This document shows positions 1 through 11,884 of a stretch of DNA of 64,000 nt, piece by piece. This DNA comes from Semisulcospira habei (Eukaryota > Mollusca > Gastropoda > Semisulcospiridae), in NCBI GenBank assembly GCA_036245525.1, contig BTPG01000004.1, forward strand, positions 44,787,482 to 44,851,481. Reading direction: 5' to 3'. Under the pieces are notes generated by a model. The model was not told the DNA's origin and made no database searches. It worked only from the letters and a program-made list of their open reading frames with translations. How positions within the stretch are numbered: position 1 is the stretch's first letter; the number at the start of each line of letters is the position of its first letter. A program made the translations under genes and the position numbers.

Positions 1-387
1 TAAAAAACACTACCGCCCACCAGCTGCACATTTGCCATGCACAAAATACAACAAAAAAAAAAAACAACAGCACATTGACAGTCTCATTTCTTGGCTATGA
101 AACTGGTTCCTTACCAACCCCACACCCAAGCACAGCTGAAATCAGCGTGCCCTTCAAATCACTACGTCAAAGGCAACTCAACATAGGCCCACAATTGTCC
201 ACTGGATAAGCTCAGGATGGTATGAATCAAAGCACCAAACATGTCTCCTCTCAGCTAACCACAAATTTACAGCAAATTCCAACATTCAGCCCAACTGCAA
301 ATTTTCAAACAAGGCAAAAATTATTTTTAAAAACACCGGTCCTTGCACTGCCTGAACTGGCCAAATTTGACTATGTAATGTGACCTT
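1..387. repeat. Dispersed ~500 bp repeat R1, copy 1 (partial)
   Basis: This stretch aligns by eye with 24290-24678 and 26345-26724. Shared landmarks are the CACTACCGCCC and TGCACATTTGCCATG blocks, the AAACACCGGTCCT block and the final TATGTAAYGTGACC. It is cut by the window edge. No coding potential was seen. The family is not recognised. Confidence 0.75.
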
Positions 388-437
388 TACGGAGATCAGA
401 TTCCAAGGGCCTCAACCGTTTCAGGCGGGTGAAACAT

Positions 438-495
438 CCCAATGCGCAAAAGGCCATCGGGCGGACGTCGGCCCGATGACCTTTTGCGCATTGGG
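438..495. repeat. Hairpin MITE family D
   Basis: Near-perfect palindrome with arms CCCAATGCGCAAAAGGCC and its reverse complement GGCCTTTTGCGCATTGGG (one arm base differs). Family D recurs at 9197, 21591, 37362, 40970, 43804, 44589 and 60342. No target duplication is obvious. Confidence 0.85.
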
Positions 496-678
496 CTGGA
501 GCTGGTCTTGTAGTCAGGTACGTGTATTCTTACGGCAAGGCTCCACAGCACTGGATGTCCGATGGCAAGTATCAGCAAGGCTCCATAGGTACTGGTGTGC
601 ACTGGGTGTCGGGGGAAATGGCAAGTATCAGCAGAACCTGTTTTGACCGGCCATCCTTACGAGAGGTCACCCGTCACT

Positions 679-905
679 TGACCCCTTCACCGCCAGTGGA
701 CGCAGGTCGCGTATTCAGTTTGATATCAGTGTAAATTTAACGTCGAAGATCCCCACCCGCGAAATGAGCATGGATGCAAAAGTGGGTTTCAGCAAGAGGT
801 ATAGATCCTCATGAGCCCCCGCGACTGCGGGGGCTCATGAGGATCTATACCTCTTGCAGATGGGTGGAAGTTGTTTGTTTTTTTTCTCTCCGCAGTGAAG
901 GGTCT
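679..905. repeat. Hairpin MITE family A (whole element, hairpin 791-858)
   Basis: The core 791-858 folds into a long hairpin (GCAAGAGGTATAGATCCTCA, then a GC-rich loop CCCCCGCGACTGCGGGGG, then the complement). Flanks match the complete elements at 22348-22562 and 60108-60325: a left end with GCCAGTGGACGCAGG and a right end with GCAGTGAAGGG. The terminal TTAA is degraded here. Confidence 0.75.
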
Positions 906-1001
906 AAAGACCTCATTTAGGCGGTGACAGCTGCATGGGAACCTACAGGCTACAGCCACCTACTGACATGATGGTTTTGCAGATGGATCTCGAAAGGCGA
1001 C
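906..1001. other. Short spacer, no feature seen
   Basis: Unassigned spacer between a family A MITE and a SINE. No open frame or repeat was recognised. Confidence 0.4.
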
Positions 1002-1014
1002 ACTGTCTGTCAAG

Positions 1015-1333
1015 TTAGTTAGTTAGTTCGTTCGGGTTTAACGTCCACAGCACCGAGGTGATCATGGACGGCCCTGACGGGCGGGTGATGGGGGACAGGG
1101 AAATCTATTGCCTATGGAGTACGACCTGAACACTGATCAACTCAGGCGCACTCCAACTGTGCCACTTTGATTTACCAGGACCTTTCAACGGAAATGCTAT
1201 TGAACAAATCCGTTTTTCCACCCTGGATTGTGAGTCCAGCTACCGGGACCAGGACGGGATTCGAACCCACGACCCGGCGATTCCCTTCGCTCTCCTGCTC
1301 CGACGTTTAACCGCCTGAGCTATGTCGGACTCT
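1015..1333 (-). mobile_element. tRNA-derived SINE, full length, with 13-bp TSD
   Basis: Read on the minus strand, the head contains a perfect pol III A box (TAGCTCAGGCGG) and a perfect B box (GGTTCGAATCC), as in a tRNA. A ~250 bp unrelated body follows, ending in repeated AACTAACTAA. The element is flanked by an exact 13-bp duplication, ACTGTCTGTCAAG, at 1002-1014 and 1334-1346. The pol III promoter appears intact. Partial copies lie at 11575-11775 (+) and 20533-20735 (-). A functional tRNA gene is excluded because the tRNA-like part runs into the SINE body. Confidence 0.9.
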
Positions 1334-1652
1334 ACTGTCTGTCAAGAGAGAGCACCTGTTTTTTATCAACACTTTTCACTTGCACACAAGAGTTTGCCCG
1401 AGACAGGTTCCGCTGCGTCAGGCTATTCCGACTCTGGATGTCTTTCAGTGTCACTACAGAAAGAAGTGTGGATTTTTTTTTTTAAATCTATTTTTCCAAG
1501 CGTGTTCGAAATATGCGGTATCAAGAATTGATAATGTACCAAACAATTTCACCTTCATAAGGACGTTCGGTTTTAAACGTGAAGAGAGCAATGCAACAGT
1601 AGCCCAAACTGAACATGATTTCTTGTAGACAAACAGAAGACGCGGTAGGGTA

Positions 1653-1744
1653 TTAACCCTTTGCGTGTCGGTCGCGGTTTCTGTCGCCACGATTCCTATA
1701 GGAATCATGGCGACAGAAACCGCTACCGACGCGCAAAGTGTTAA
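1653..1744. repeat. Hairpin MITE family B, TTAA-bounded
   Basis: A 92-bp palindrome starting TTAACCCTTTGCGTGTCGG and ending in its complement plus TTAA. The loop is CGATTCCTATAGGAATC. TTAA at both ends is the piggyBac target signature. Relatives lie at 10138, 11885, 22108 and 28790. Confidence 0.85.
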
Positions 1745-1832
1745 GTCAACCATGCTTGATTTTGCCCGCAGAACCGCGAGTCACTTTAGTGCCTTCCGGA
1801 GTTTACCCATGATACTTATTTTGCGAGGTGTG

Positions 1833-1835
<3 letters not shown>

Positions 1836-1893
<58 letters not shown>
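1836..1893. repeat. (ATT)n microsatellite
   Basis: About 19 uninterrupted ATT triplets. Confidence 0.95.
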
Positions 1894-2320
1894 GGTCCAA
1901 GCCTGATTTTGCACACACACCAAAAACCAGCTTGCCAGTCACCTTAGTGCCATGTTTACTTTACCCATCACAGTTACCAAGTTGCTTTTTATTGATCTGT
2001 TTTCAACGCGTGACGTATTTAGCTTCGTTGCGCAATGTATTTATGCCTCGCGTTTTTCTAGTCTCCTGAAACGTTAAGAGGTCACAAAAGTAGCCCCTTT
2101 TTTTCTTTCTTTCTTTTTTTTTTTTTTTTTTTTGGTCACCAGCCAGTACTATCTTGCCCCGAGAAGGCAAAAGACGGCAAATCCGTTTTGTGAAAAGCGA
2201 GATTTAATTGTAATACAGTGAAAATCTTGCTTTTCACAAAAATGAACTTACTGCCCTTCACAAGACAGTATACCTTTGCTTATTGCACTCAAAACGCCTA
2301 TGGGAAGCTAGGATCAGATG
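1894..2320. other. Unassigned intronic-type sequence with poly-T and a small palindrome
   Basis: Contains a poly-T run (2112-2132) and an imperfect palindrome at 2189-2240 (TTGTGAAAAGCGAGATTT and complement). A related GAGATTTTC/CTTTTCACAA pair occurs near 38020-38060. No gene was seen. Confidence 0.5.
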
Positions 2321-2416
2321 CGTGAGTGAGCTTGGTCCTGCGGCAGTCACTAAGCAAGGTGCTCCGCTATAGCGGAGCACCTTGCTTAGTGGCTGGCGCA
2401 GGACTGAGCTCTCACA
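2321..2416. repeat. Singleton ~96-bp hairpin
   Basis: Long palindrome centred on GCTCCGCTATAGCGGAGC. The arms include CTAAGCAAGGTGCTCCGC and its complement, and weaker pairing extends to GTGAGTGAGCTT / GAGCTCTCAC. No second copy was seen. Confidence 0.75.
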
Positions 2417-2720
2417 TGCAATACTATAGTCTTGCGACCACGAGAGGTGCAAAAGTCTACACGCATGGACTCCCGTGCATCCTCCGAAACATGCCGGGAC
2501 TCATTTAGATCTGTGCCTGCTGCGCGACCCATATACAGGAAGAAGCGGTGATCGGACGTCTTACATTTTCCTTGTTACCTTTGAAACCTTCCAAGCAACA
2601 GTTGTGTCTGAGATTGCGACATGGTCAGGCGTTCGTGAGACAAAGGCTTCCCTCTTACAGTGAAGGGAATTAGCGTCCGAGTCTTACGTCTGCGTTACGA
2701 ATTCAGATGATATTGAAGCC

Positions 2721-2789
2721 AGCAATAGGAGCAGATCCTCACGAGCTCCCCCATCTGCGTGAGCCCATGATGATCTACGGCCTCTTGCG
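2721..2789. repeat. Hairpin MITE family A, degenerate
   Basis: Keeps GCAGATCCTCA, a mutated GC-rich loop and CTACGGCCTCTTGC. Pairing is weak. Confidence 0.55.
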
Positions 2790-2931
2790 CTGAGACGGGC
2801 GGTGTTGCCGCTTAGCAGTGAACGCGCAAACCTTGACAGATCCCACCCAAGGGAAAATGTCGGATGTACGTCATCTTGTCAGAGGCTTGCGCAATCGTTA
2901 CATCCCGGTCAGTAGCAAATTTAGGTCTCAA

Positions 2932-3003
2932 TTAACTCATTCTAGACTAACTGCATCCGGCTGAAGCCCCGTATCCGGATGCAGTTCGTCTCCAATGAGT
3001 TAA
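2932..3003. repeat. Hairpin MITE family C, TTAA-bounded
   Basis: Starts TTAACTCATTCTAGAC and ends GTCTCCAATGAGTTAA, with GCATCCGG / CCGGATGC inner arms. Other copies: 22267, 34964, 43717 and 60020. Confidence 0.8.
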
Positions 3004-3682
3004 GCCGTGGAAAATTCAGCGCCGCCGGTATACCGCCACAGGCCACACAGGGCAATTAGGTTACGCCCCCTTTTCACACACTGTTATCTGTTAGCCTCTT
3101 GCAGCATAAAACTATGAACGAAGAACTTTTCTGCCAAAACAAAAAATCCACGCGGAGCACATCACAGGAGAAGCTATTTTAGCAATTCTTAAAAAAATTA
3201 AGAGTTAGCGTTTTTCACAACACTCAAATGTACCCCATGACAAAACTGTCGTCTGCAAGCCTGCATACAACCGTGCACATGCCCCAATTAGGCTCCCATG
3301 AACACACTAGGTCGACTAAAATTACCCAGATTTTGCTCTTTTTCACACTACCTGTCATGCCTTTTGTTGCTCAAAACGCCAAAAAAGGCACACAATTGAA
3401 GTTTTACACCCTAAAAAAATGGCAAAAAGGGAGGAAATTTTTTTAACTATTTCTGGCGGAAAAGTTACTACATGCACCGGAAGCAATTGCCCTGTGTGGC
3501 CACAAACCACCCAAGTAGCAGCCGCCATTTGCAGAAAACTTTTCCAAGCCAGTAACTGCCAACCAACTGTTCCTCTGCACTGCAGCGAGATTTTTGCGTG
3601 GGGCTAAAAATAGCTCAAACGAAACCGCTAGTTCTATACACAGAAAATTACTTGCAATCGATTCTGGTTACCATACAGGCCC
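3004..3682. other. No gene recognised
   Basis: AT-rich sequence without a convincing exon, hairpin or repeat. Short open frames here carry no recognisable motif. Confidence 0.5.
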
Positions 3683-3750
3683 AGCAAGAGGAATACATCT
3701 TCATGAGCCCCCGCAGCTGTGGGGGCTCATGAATATCTATGCCTCTTGCA
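3683..3750. repeat. Hairpin MITE family A
   Basis: Hairpin GCAAGAGGAATACATCTTCA / complement around CCCCCGCAGCTGTGGGGG, with the usual family A loop and ends. Confidence 0.85.
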
Positions 3751-3755
3751 ACTGG

Positions 3756-3842
3756 ATGCGTTAGTGTTTTGTTTGTTTGTTTGTCAGTTTCGCCGTGATG
3801 TGGCTTTAGTCGCCTGCTCGGCGTTAAACCCCAATAACTAAC
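3756..3842 (+). mobile_element. SINE 3' fragment
   Basis: Segment with GTCGCCTGCTCGGCGTTAAA followed by CCCCAATAACTAACG. It matches 6848-6900 on the other strand and resembles the tail of the SINE at 1015-1333 (GTTAAACCC...AACTAAC). Confidence 0.55.
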
Positions 3843-4158
3843 GAATTGTTTGTAGCACTGAAGCTAAGCAGATTCAGTTTGTTCAGCCTATCATACACCT
3901 TGACAATGGCTGGACTCATTTAGATCTCAAATGATGACCCCCAACCCCTCAGCACTACTCCCCGCCAGCCACCACCCCCTCCCCCCCACCCACCCCTCTT
4001 CCGCAATAAACTGGGTAGGAACATTTTATGAGCTTAAGTGTAGGACTCCTTGTTACTTGCAAGCATTTTGAGGAAACCACAGAAATAAATCGTTCTAGCG
4101 CATCATTTTGATTTCCTTTATGTATTTGTAAGCGAGTGAATCAGTTTTCATTCTTTTT

Positions 4159-5432
<1,274 letters not shown>

Positions 5433-5714
5433 GTGGGTTATGGTTCATCCGATCCTGTTGTATTTGATAAGTGTTGATCCTATACGCGCAATATCGATAT
5501 TCGGATGCCTCGTCATAATTACACATCGTAGTCTGCTGTACATGTAGCTCTTTTCTGACTCGAAGAATGCTAAGGTCGGAATTGTGTTCCTAAGATTTTA
5601 ATTCTATTTAATCTGTATAGAAAAAAATCGACATTCTCTGTGTGCAACTTTTGCAAAACTGAGTATCTGTTAATACTTTTAGCTCCAACACCCTATAGCA
5701 GGAGCTTGATTGAC

Positions 5715-6386
5715 CATGATGATGATAATAATAATAATAATAAATGTAATTTGTATAGCGCCTAATCACCAAGGTCCTCTATGCGCTTTACAATCACAGT
5801 AATAAAACACAAAGCAAAATACAAAAACAAGCACATACAACAACAAAAATACATTGATTTACAAGGAGCAGAAAACTCAAACACACACGCACACGCACAC
5901 ACACACACACACACATGATGAACCGGCAGACAAAAAATGGTCTTTACGTATACAAAACAGAGAAAAGGAAAGAGATGATGAGTGACGCACATCAGCTGGG
6001 AGAGCGTTCCATGTAATGGGACCAAAATACGAAAATGCACGATGACCTTGAGTGACCTTATTACGTCTAGGGATACGGAAAACACGAGTGTCTGAAGCAG
6101 AGCGTAGTGAGCAGGACGGTGTATACAGCTGGACAAGATCAGATAAGTAAGGAGGGGCAGAACCAGATATGATGTTGAAACAAATAACACAGACTTTATA
6201 CTAAATTCTGTATGAAACTGGCAGCCAGTGCAAATCAGCTAGTAGAGGCATAATGTGTTCACGTTTCGGTACACGAAAAATCAGACGTGCAGCACAGTTC
6301 ATGACTCTCTGGATTTGGTCAAGAAGATTTTGCTTAACACCGGACAAAAGAGAATTGCAATAGTCTATTCGGGACAGCACAAGGGA
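5715..6386 (-). pseudogene. CR1/L2-like LINE, 3' end of reverse transcriptase ORF
   Basis: On the minus strand the translation shows the C-terminal signature of this LINE group in order: LSRIDYCNSLLSG, a QRVMNCAARLI block, LLADLHWLPV, APPYLSDLVQLYTPS, then WNALPADVRHS. The 3' end is a GCGCTATACAAAT-like stretch plus an ATT-type tail (lowest coordinates). It is 5' truncated with at least one in-frame stop after LPVSYRI, so it is dead. It interrupts a family E hairpin MITE, whose left flank (TAGCAGGAG...CCATGAT) ends at about 5718 and whose hairpin resumes at 6387. Confidence 0.85.
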
Positions 6387-6459
6387 GAATTCAAGGGTAG
6401 TGCCAGATTAGCTTGGCGCCTGCAGGCGCCAAGCTAATCTGACACTACCCTTGAATTAT
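6387..6459. repeat. Hairpin MITE family E, split by a LINE
   Basis: Palindrome TTCAAGGGTAGTGCCAGATT ... GGCGCCTGCAGGCGCC ... complement. The left flank of the element lies at 5698-5718, on the other side of the LINE. Other copies: 14527/18627, 39106, 40092 and 41343. Confidence 0.85.
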
Positions 6460-6846
6460 CATGGTCAATCCACCGCCTGCAAATGGTACATAGTCGTTAA
6501 GTAACACCTCCACAATTTGGGAAATACACCCGTAGGGCTATATGGGTGAACAAGTGTGATTTGCTTTTCTTTCTTTTTTTTTTTTTTTCTTTTCTTTTTT
6601 TAATTTTGCCATGATGTTAGTTTCTCATTAGAGTATCCTCCATTGTACACGGAGTGGAAAAGACAACACAATTTCTTTTTTCTTCCTGCTGCTGCTGATG
6701 GTGGCGTTCATCATCACCATCATCATACTGAGCAGCTTGACCCATTAACCCCCTCGCTGCGAGTGGACGCAGATTGTGTGTCCGAAGTCTAGCTCTGGTA
6801 ACTCAAAGCTAAAGGGCCTCAGCCGCCCGAAGAAACTTGGATATAA
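6460..6846. other. No gene recognised
   Basis: Right flank of the family E MITE, a poly-T run and short CATCAT repeats. The piece at 6745-6790 resembles a family A MITE end (GTGGACGCAGATTGTGTGTC). Confidence 0.45.
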
Positions 6847-6905
6847 AGAGTTAGTTATTTGGGTTTAACACCAAGCAGGCGAGTAAGGCCATCTCACAGC
6901 GGTGG
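6847..6905 (-). mobile_element. SINE 3' fragment
   Basis: Reverse-orientation match to 3780-3842 (TTAGTTATTTGGGTTTAACA, then GCAGGCGAGTAAGGCC). Confidence 0.5.
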
Positions 6906-6949
6906 CTATAAAGAAGTGTCAGCAAGAGGCATATAACAACAATAATGAC

Positions 6950-7006
<57 letters not shown>
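6950..7006. repeat. (ATT)n microsatellite
   Basis: About 19 ATT units immediately upstream of a truncated LINE ORF. Confidence 0.95.
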
Positions 7007-7007
<1 letters not shown>

Positions 7008-7014
7008 GCAATAA

Positions 7015-9150
7015 TTATAGCCAAGCGAACTGCCCTTGCTGAGTACAAACGGTCACCCAGCAAAAAGAAACGCAAATTCTCTGGGCTGCCAGGAGCAAGG
7101 TCAAACAGACTGCCATGCGTTGCGCCAGCGAGTACTGGACGGAACTCGGTGAGAACATTCAGATTGCAGCCGTTACAGATAACATCAAAGGAATCTACGA
7201 CGGCGTTAAGAAGGCATTAGGACCAACCCAAAACAAGACGGCCCCTCTCAAATCCTCCACCGGGGAAGTTATTACGGACAAAGGCCAGCAGCAGCAGAGA
7301 TGGGTGATACACTATTCTGACTTCTACTCCAGACAGAACGTCGCGACACCGTCAGCTCTTGACGCCATCGAGTGCCTGCCTGTAATAGATGAGCTAGATG
7401 CTGTGCCAACAATAGAAGAGCTCAGCAAAGGCATGGACAGCTTGGCTTCAGGCAAAGCCCCAGGCAACGATGGGATTCCCCCCCCCCCCCCCCCCCCAGG
7501 ATTTAATCAAGAACTGCAAGGCCACCCTCCTTCTCCCTTGCATTGCACGAGGTCCTACTCCAGTGCTGGCAGGAAGGAGAGGTATCACAAGACATGAGGG
7601 ATGCCAAGATCACCACCCTCTACAAGAACAAGGGCGAGAGAAGCGACTGTAACAAATACAGAGGCATCTCCCTTCTCAGCATTGTCCGCAAAGTCTTTGC
7701 CCGGGTCATCTTGATCCGTTTGCAGAAGCTGGTAGAACGTCAGTGTGGCTTCCGAGCTGAGCGGTCAACGGTAGACATGGTCTTCTCCCTCCGTCAACTC
7801 CAGGAGAAGTGCAGGGAACAACACATGCCTCTGTATGTCGCTTTGTTTTTTTTTAACCTCACCAAAGCCTTCGACCTGGTCAGTAGAGACGGTCTGTTCA
7901 AAATCCTCTCAAAGATTGGATGCCCACCCAAACTGCAGAGTATGATAGAATCCTTCCACACCAACATGAAGGGGACAGTGCAGTTCAACGGCAACACATC
8001 TGAACTCTTTGACGTATGCAGCGGAGTCAAACAAGTCTGCGTCCTGGCCCCTACTCTCTTTGAATTCTTCTTCGCTGCCCTGCTCAAGCATGCCTTTGGT
8101 AACGCGCGCAACAGAAGGAATCTACCTGCGAACCAGATCAGATGGCAGGCTTTTCAACCTTGCCCGCCTCAAAGCCAAGACAAGGATACGCGTAACCCTC
8201 ATCAGAGACATGCTGTTCGCTGACGATGCGGCAGTTTCGACCCATACCCAGCAGGAACTGCAGTCACTGATGGACCGATTCTCCCAGGCTTGCAAGGACA
8301 TCGGACTGACTATCAGTCTAAAGAAGATGAATGTCCTGGCACAGGACACAGAGACACCGCCGTTCATCACCATTGACAACTACGAGCTCGACGTCGTCCA
8401 CCAGTTCACGTACCTTGGGTCCACTCTCACCGATAACCTCTCTCTGGACATCGAGATCGACAAGAGGATCTGGAAGGCTGCTGCAACTCTTGCACGCCTC
8501 ACAACTCGCCTGCGTCAACAGCATACCACTATACGGCAGTGAGTCATGGACCACATATGCTAGACAGGAGAGAAGACTCAACACCTTCCACCTGAGAAAC
8601 ATCCGCCGTATCCTGGGCTTATCTTGGCAAGATAGAGTGACCAACACCGAAGTCCTGTCACGCACTGGCCGTTCCAGCATGTACACCCTACTCAGACAAC
8701 GCAGACTGAACTGGCCGCATCCCAAAAGACAACCTCTATGGATAACTGGCAGTTTATGAGAAGAAACACTGGTCGCCCCAACCTACGATTTGTAGATGTC
8801 TGCAAGAGGGACATGAGAGCACTGGACATTGACACTGGGTCCTGGGAACACCTTGCGGATGACCGTGCAAAGTGGAGAAGTATCCTCCACCAACACCTCA
8901 AGTGAGGGGAAGAGAAGATGTCGAAAGCAGCAGCAGACAAACGGGCACGCAGAAAGGAGTACAAGAAGTCCGCCAGACCAGCGACCACGTACATTTGTGA
9001 TCTTTGCAGCAGGGACTGCCACTCCCGCATTGGCCTCTACAGTCACAAAAGATGCTGCTTCAAATCCAGCTGAGCAGGCAATCAAATCAGAACAACTAGG
9101 ATGCATTACCTATGGTCGATTCAGACCGACAGAGGCCCATAAATGATAAG
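7015..9150 (+). pseudogene. Non-LTR retrotransposon RT with C-terminal zinc finger, copy 1 (broken)
   Basis: The ORF lacks the endonuclease (5' truncated). Visible in order: a linker, SGKAPGNDGIPP, then KITTLYKNKGERSDCNKYRG and ISLLS, QCGFRAERSTVDMVF, LTKAFDLV (palm A), VKQVCVLAPTLF, MLFADDAAV (palm C), HQFTYLGSTL, an ESW..YARQERRL thumb region, and a final CDLC-type zinc finger (ICDLCSRDC...GLYSH) at about 8994-9070. A 20-base poly-C expansion after DGIP shifts the frame. Further frameshifts occur near 8110 and 8540, with small deletions before QCGFR and after TRLRQ, so no functional protein is possible. The same family occurs at 29602-31995 (-). Clade assignment is uncertain. Confidence 0.88.
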
Positions 9151-9196
9151 GGTGTTCCATCTGCCCCAGTTTTCTCTTGAAGTGAGAGAGGCTGGA

Positions 9197-9289
9197 CCCC
9201 AGTGCGCAAAAGGCCATCGGGCCTCGTCGGCCGCCGTTGGCCCGCGCACATCGGTCGACGTCGGTTCGATGGCCTTTTGCGGCACTGGG
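9197..9289. repeat. Hairpin MITE family D
   Basis: Arms CCCAGTGCGCAAAAGGCC / GGCCTTTTGCGGCACTGGG with a longer GC-rich inner stem. Confidence 0.8.
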
Positions 9290-9469
9290 ACTGTGGTTTT
9301 GAGAAGATCGCTTTCAGCTTGACGCGATTGATTAAAACCTGGCGTTAATCTCCACCATCAGTCTTTTGAAGAATGAATGAAATTTAATCAAAACCGCGTC
9401 AAAGGGGATTTTACCGGCTTTTCAACCTCTTGACTGTAGGAGGAGGGGACACGTCAACTCCATCCACCT

Positions 9470-9532
9470 GCATGAGGCAGAGATCCTCATAAGCCCCCGC
9501 ATCTGCGGGGGCTCATGAACTATGCCTCTTGC
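9470..9532. repeat. Hairpin MITE family A
   Basis: GAGATCCTCATAAGCCCCCGC / GCGGGGGCTCATGA with CTATGCCTCTTGC. The right arm has lost a few bases. Confidence 0.8.
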
Positions 9533-10137
9533 TGACACCACTTTGAATCCACAACTGAGACTGAGATTCTTTGCTGGCGTTGAATGAATGAAGATTGCGT
9601 CCACTGTCAGGGGTTAACGCAGCTTTTACTGTAACGAGTTTTGTGACAATGTCACAATTGCCACAAAGCTTATAGACACTCCCCGGAGTCTCCAGGCACA
9701 TGCTTTGCGGGGAGGAAAAAACATAATTGTAGCAAAAATCACGCGGACACCCCGCGGACGTTATGACAGTTGCTGTTAAAGGAATCTTAGTGACAAAAAG
9801 CGCTACGGTCAGGCCGGCAAAGCGTCAAACGGGTGTTTTGGCTGGCTTTTCTATTATACTTGCGTCTCGAAGATTTTTTTAAACGCCGGATATTATTTGA
9901 AAGTTTAACGTTCCATGGTTTTCCACGGATTTTTATAAAGTCGTTCAGATTCACTCCGCAGCGTCAGTTAATTAAATGAAAAGTGACGTACGAATATGAT
10001 CTGAAGGCGGTATTGCCCAGCACTAAGGATCACGTGATGTAACCCCATTCAATGCCCAAATATGGACACACCAAGGAGGCAATAAGCAGACGCAGAACGA
10101 GGCGTCAGGTTAGGCAAAGGCCGTCTGGGCTGCCATA
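9533..10137. other. No gene recognised
   Basis: The family A flank (ACACCACTTTGAATCC) continues to about 9620. The rest has no recognisable motif, hairpin or credible exon. Confidence 0.45.
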
Positions 10138-10279
10138 TTAACCCTTTGCCTGTCGGTAGCGGTTTTAGTCGCGATGATTCCTTTCAGGAATCATCGCGAC
10201 TACTCCAAAACCGCTACCGACACGCAAAGGTTCATGAATCGTCGCGACTGAACGCCGCTACCGACACGCAAAGGGTTAA
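10138..10279. repeat. Hairpin MITE family B with partial internal duplication
   Basis: TTAACCCTTTGCCTGTCGG opens it and GACACGCAAAGGGTTAA closes it. The right arm is present twice (10215-10230 and 10260-10279), so the element is 142 bp instead of about 92. Confidence 0.8.
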
Positions 10280-10614
10280 AATGGAGTCAGCAGTTAACAT
10301 TCAAGTCATTTTAAAAGTCAAATTCTCAGTAGCGTAATTTTATGGTCAGTTCTGTTTACCAGATCATAAGCCTGTCAAACAATATCTATTATAGACGTAG
10401 ACAGGAGTGCAGTCAGACCTGTGTACAGCGACCACCCAAGAGACTATAAAAAAGCGGTCGCCTTAGAGAGGTAGTCTCCTTACACAGGGTCATGTAAGTA
10501 ACAGAACGAAGCCCATGGGGCCAACTAATGATGGGTGGTCTGTGTAGGCAGATCTTTGTTCAATTCAACGCAAGTACGCCAGCCCGTGCAAGGAACATGG
10601 ACAAAAACTGGTGT

Positions 10615-10683
10615 CAGCAAGAGGCATAGATCCTCATAAGTCCCTGCGACTGCAGGGGCTTATGAGGATCTATGCCACTTGCA
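10615..10683. repeat. Hairpin MITE family A
   Basis: Near-perfect hairpin GCAAGAGGCATAGATCCTCA / complement. The loop arms carry compensating changes (CCCTGC / GCAGGG). Confidence 0.85.
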
Positions 10684-11033
10684 CAAGGATCGTGTCAGTT
10701 TTTGACTGTATCTCGACAGTTCTATACGTTCACAACACAATCATCATCATCATTGTTGGCTTGGCCTAGTGAATCAATATGCGGTGCTTAGATAATCTAC
10801 TAATGATGATAACAGCACCTGGACGCAGGACTGTCGACGCAGTACTAACCGCTGAGGACTCGCGCTGCGGCAGAACTGTTCGTTTTCACAAGAATCTTCT
10901 CTCCTTTTTCAGCCCGCGTCCCCTGGGAGGTGTATTATACGGAAAGGTCTCTATGACGCTGCTTGTCAAATTTCTATCATTTCCTGCAGCTCAACCCTGC
11001 CGCTGAGATCCGGCCTCAGTGAATGAGACCCTT

Positions 11034-11103
11034 CTGCAAGCGGCGTAGATCCTCATGTGCCCCTGCAGATTGCGGGGGCTCATGAGGATCTATGTCTTTT
11101 GCT
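11034..11103. repeat. Hairpin MITE family A
   Basis: TAGATCCTCATGTGCCCCTGC / GCGGGGGCTCATGAGGATCTA arms with some mismatches. Confidence 0.8.
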
Positions 11104-11230
11104 GATCGTATTTACATGCGTGTTTCTTAAGCGGAGCTGGTGGGGTTTAGCCTGTAATGGAGCCCTGGTCAAGTCGGCAATTGCAATGCTGTGAGGCGGA
11201 GAGGACGCCGAACAGCGATACCCTGCTATC

Positions 11231-11298
11231 TTCTGAAGGCATAGATGTTCATGAGATCCCGTAGACTGCAGAAGCTCGCTGTAACCTATGCTCTGCAG
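11231..11298. repeat. Hairpin MITE family A, degenerate
   Basis: Recognisable GGCATAGATGTTCATGAG and CCTATGCTCTGCAG arms. Pairing is mostly lost. Confidence 0.5.
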
Positions 11299-11467
11299 AG
11301 TTCGCATTAACCGGTAATTTAACCGGTTTCTGAAGGCAAATACCGGAAAGGGAAGCAGCAGGGGGCAGGCTAGTGATTTAAAAACCGAAATAACAATTGA
11401 GAATTTGAGGATACGGAAAATCGGCCAAGAATATATGACAGGAATTTACAGCGAAATAGCGATGTAA

Positions 11468-11560
11468 ATGTGTGTGTGTGCTCCCTCCTCGTTTTTCAGA
11501 GGCCCATCTGAAGCCCCCCCCCCCCCCACCCTACCTACCCCCCACCCCCTCCCAAGCCCC
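11468..11560. repeat. Poly-pyrimidine tract
   Basis: C-rich low-complexity run; the proline-rich open frame over it is an artefact. Confidence 0.7.
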
Positions 11561-11574
11561 CCTCGTCCAAAACG

Positions 11575-11775
11575 ACGGGCTTGTTCAGACAGCATGTCCG
11601 TTAAAAGTCCTGGTAAATCAAAGTGGCACAGTTGCAGAGCTGCCGAATTGATCAGTGTTCAGGTCGTACTCCATAGGAAATAGATTTCCCTGTCCCCCAT
11701 GACCCGCCCGTCAGGGTCGTCCATTATCACTTCGGTGCCGTGGACGTTAAACCCCGAACTAACCAACCAAGCAAG
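11575..11775 (+). mobile_element. SINE, truncated at its tRNA-like head
   Basis: Same body as the SINE at 1015-1333 but on the + strand: CCTGGTAAATCAAAGTGGCA, the TCAGTGTTCAGGTCGTACTC block, GACCCGCCCGTCAGGG, and the tail GTGGACGTTAAACCCCGAAC with AACCAACC. The A and B boxes are missing. Confidence 0.8.
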
Positions 11776-11884
11776 TAGGACCGATTGCGAGGTTGGTATG
11801 AAATAACATAACGATTGTCGTCAACAACTCGGACAGCAATCGGTCAGATTTTATGTTCTCTCAGATATTTCATCTCCGGTATAA

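Noticed and set aside
1258..1333. tRNA gene on the minus strand
   Set aside because: A and B boxes are present but the sequence continues into a SINE body with TSD; no mature 3' end.
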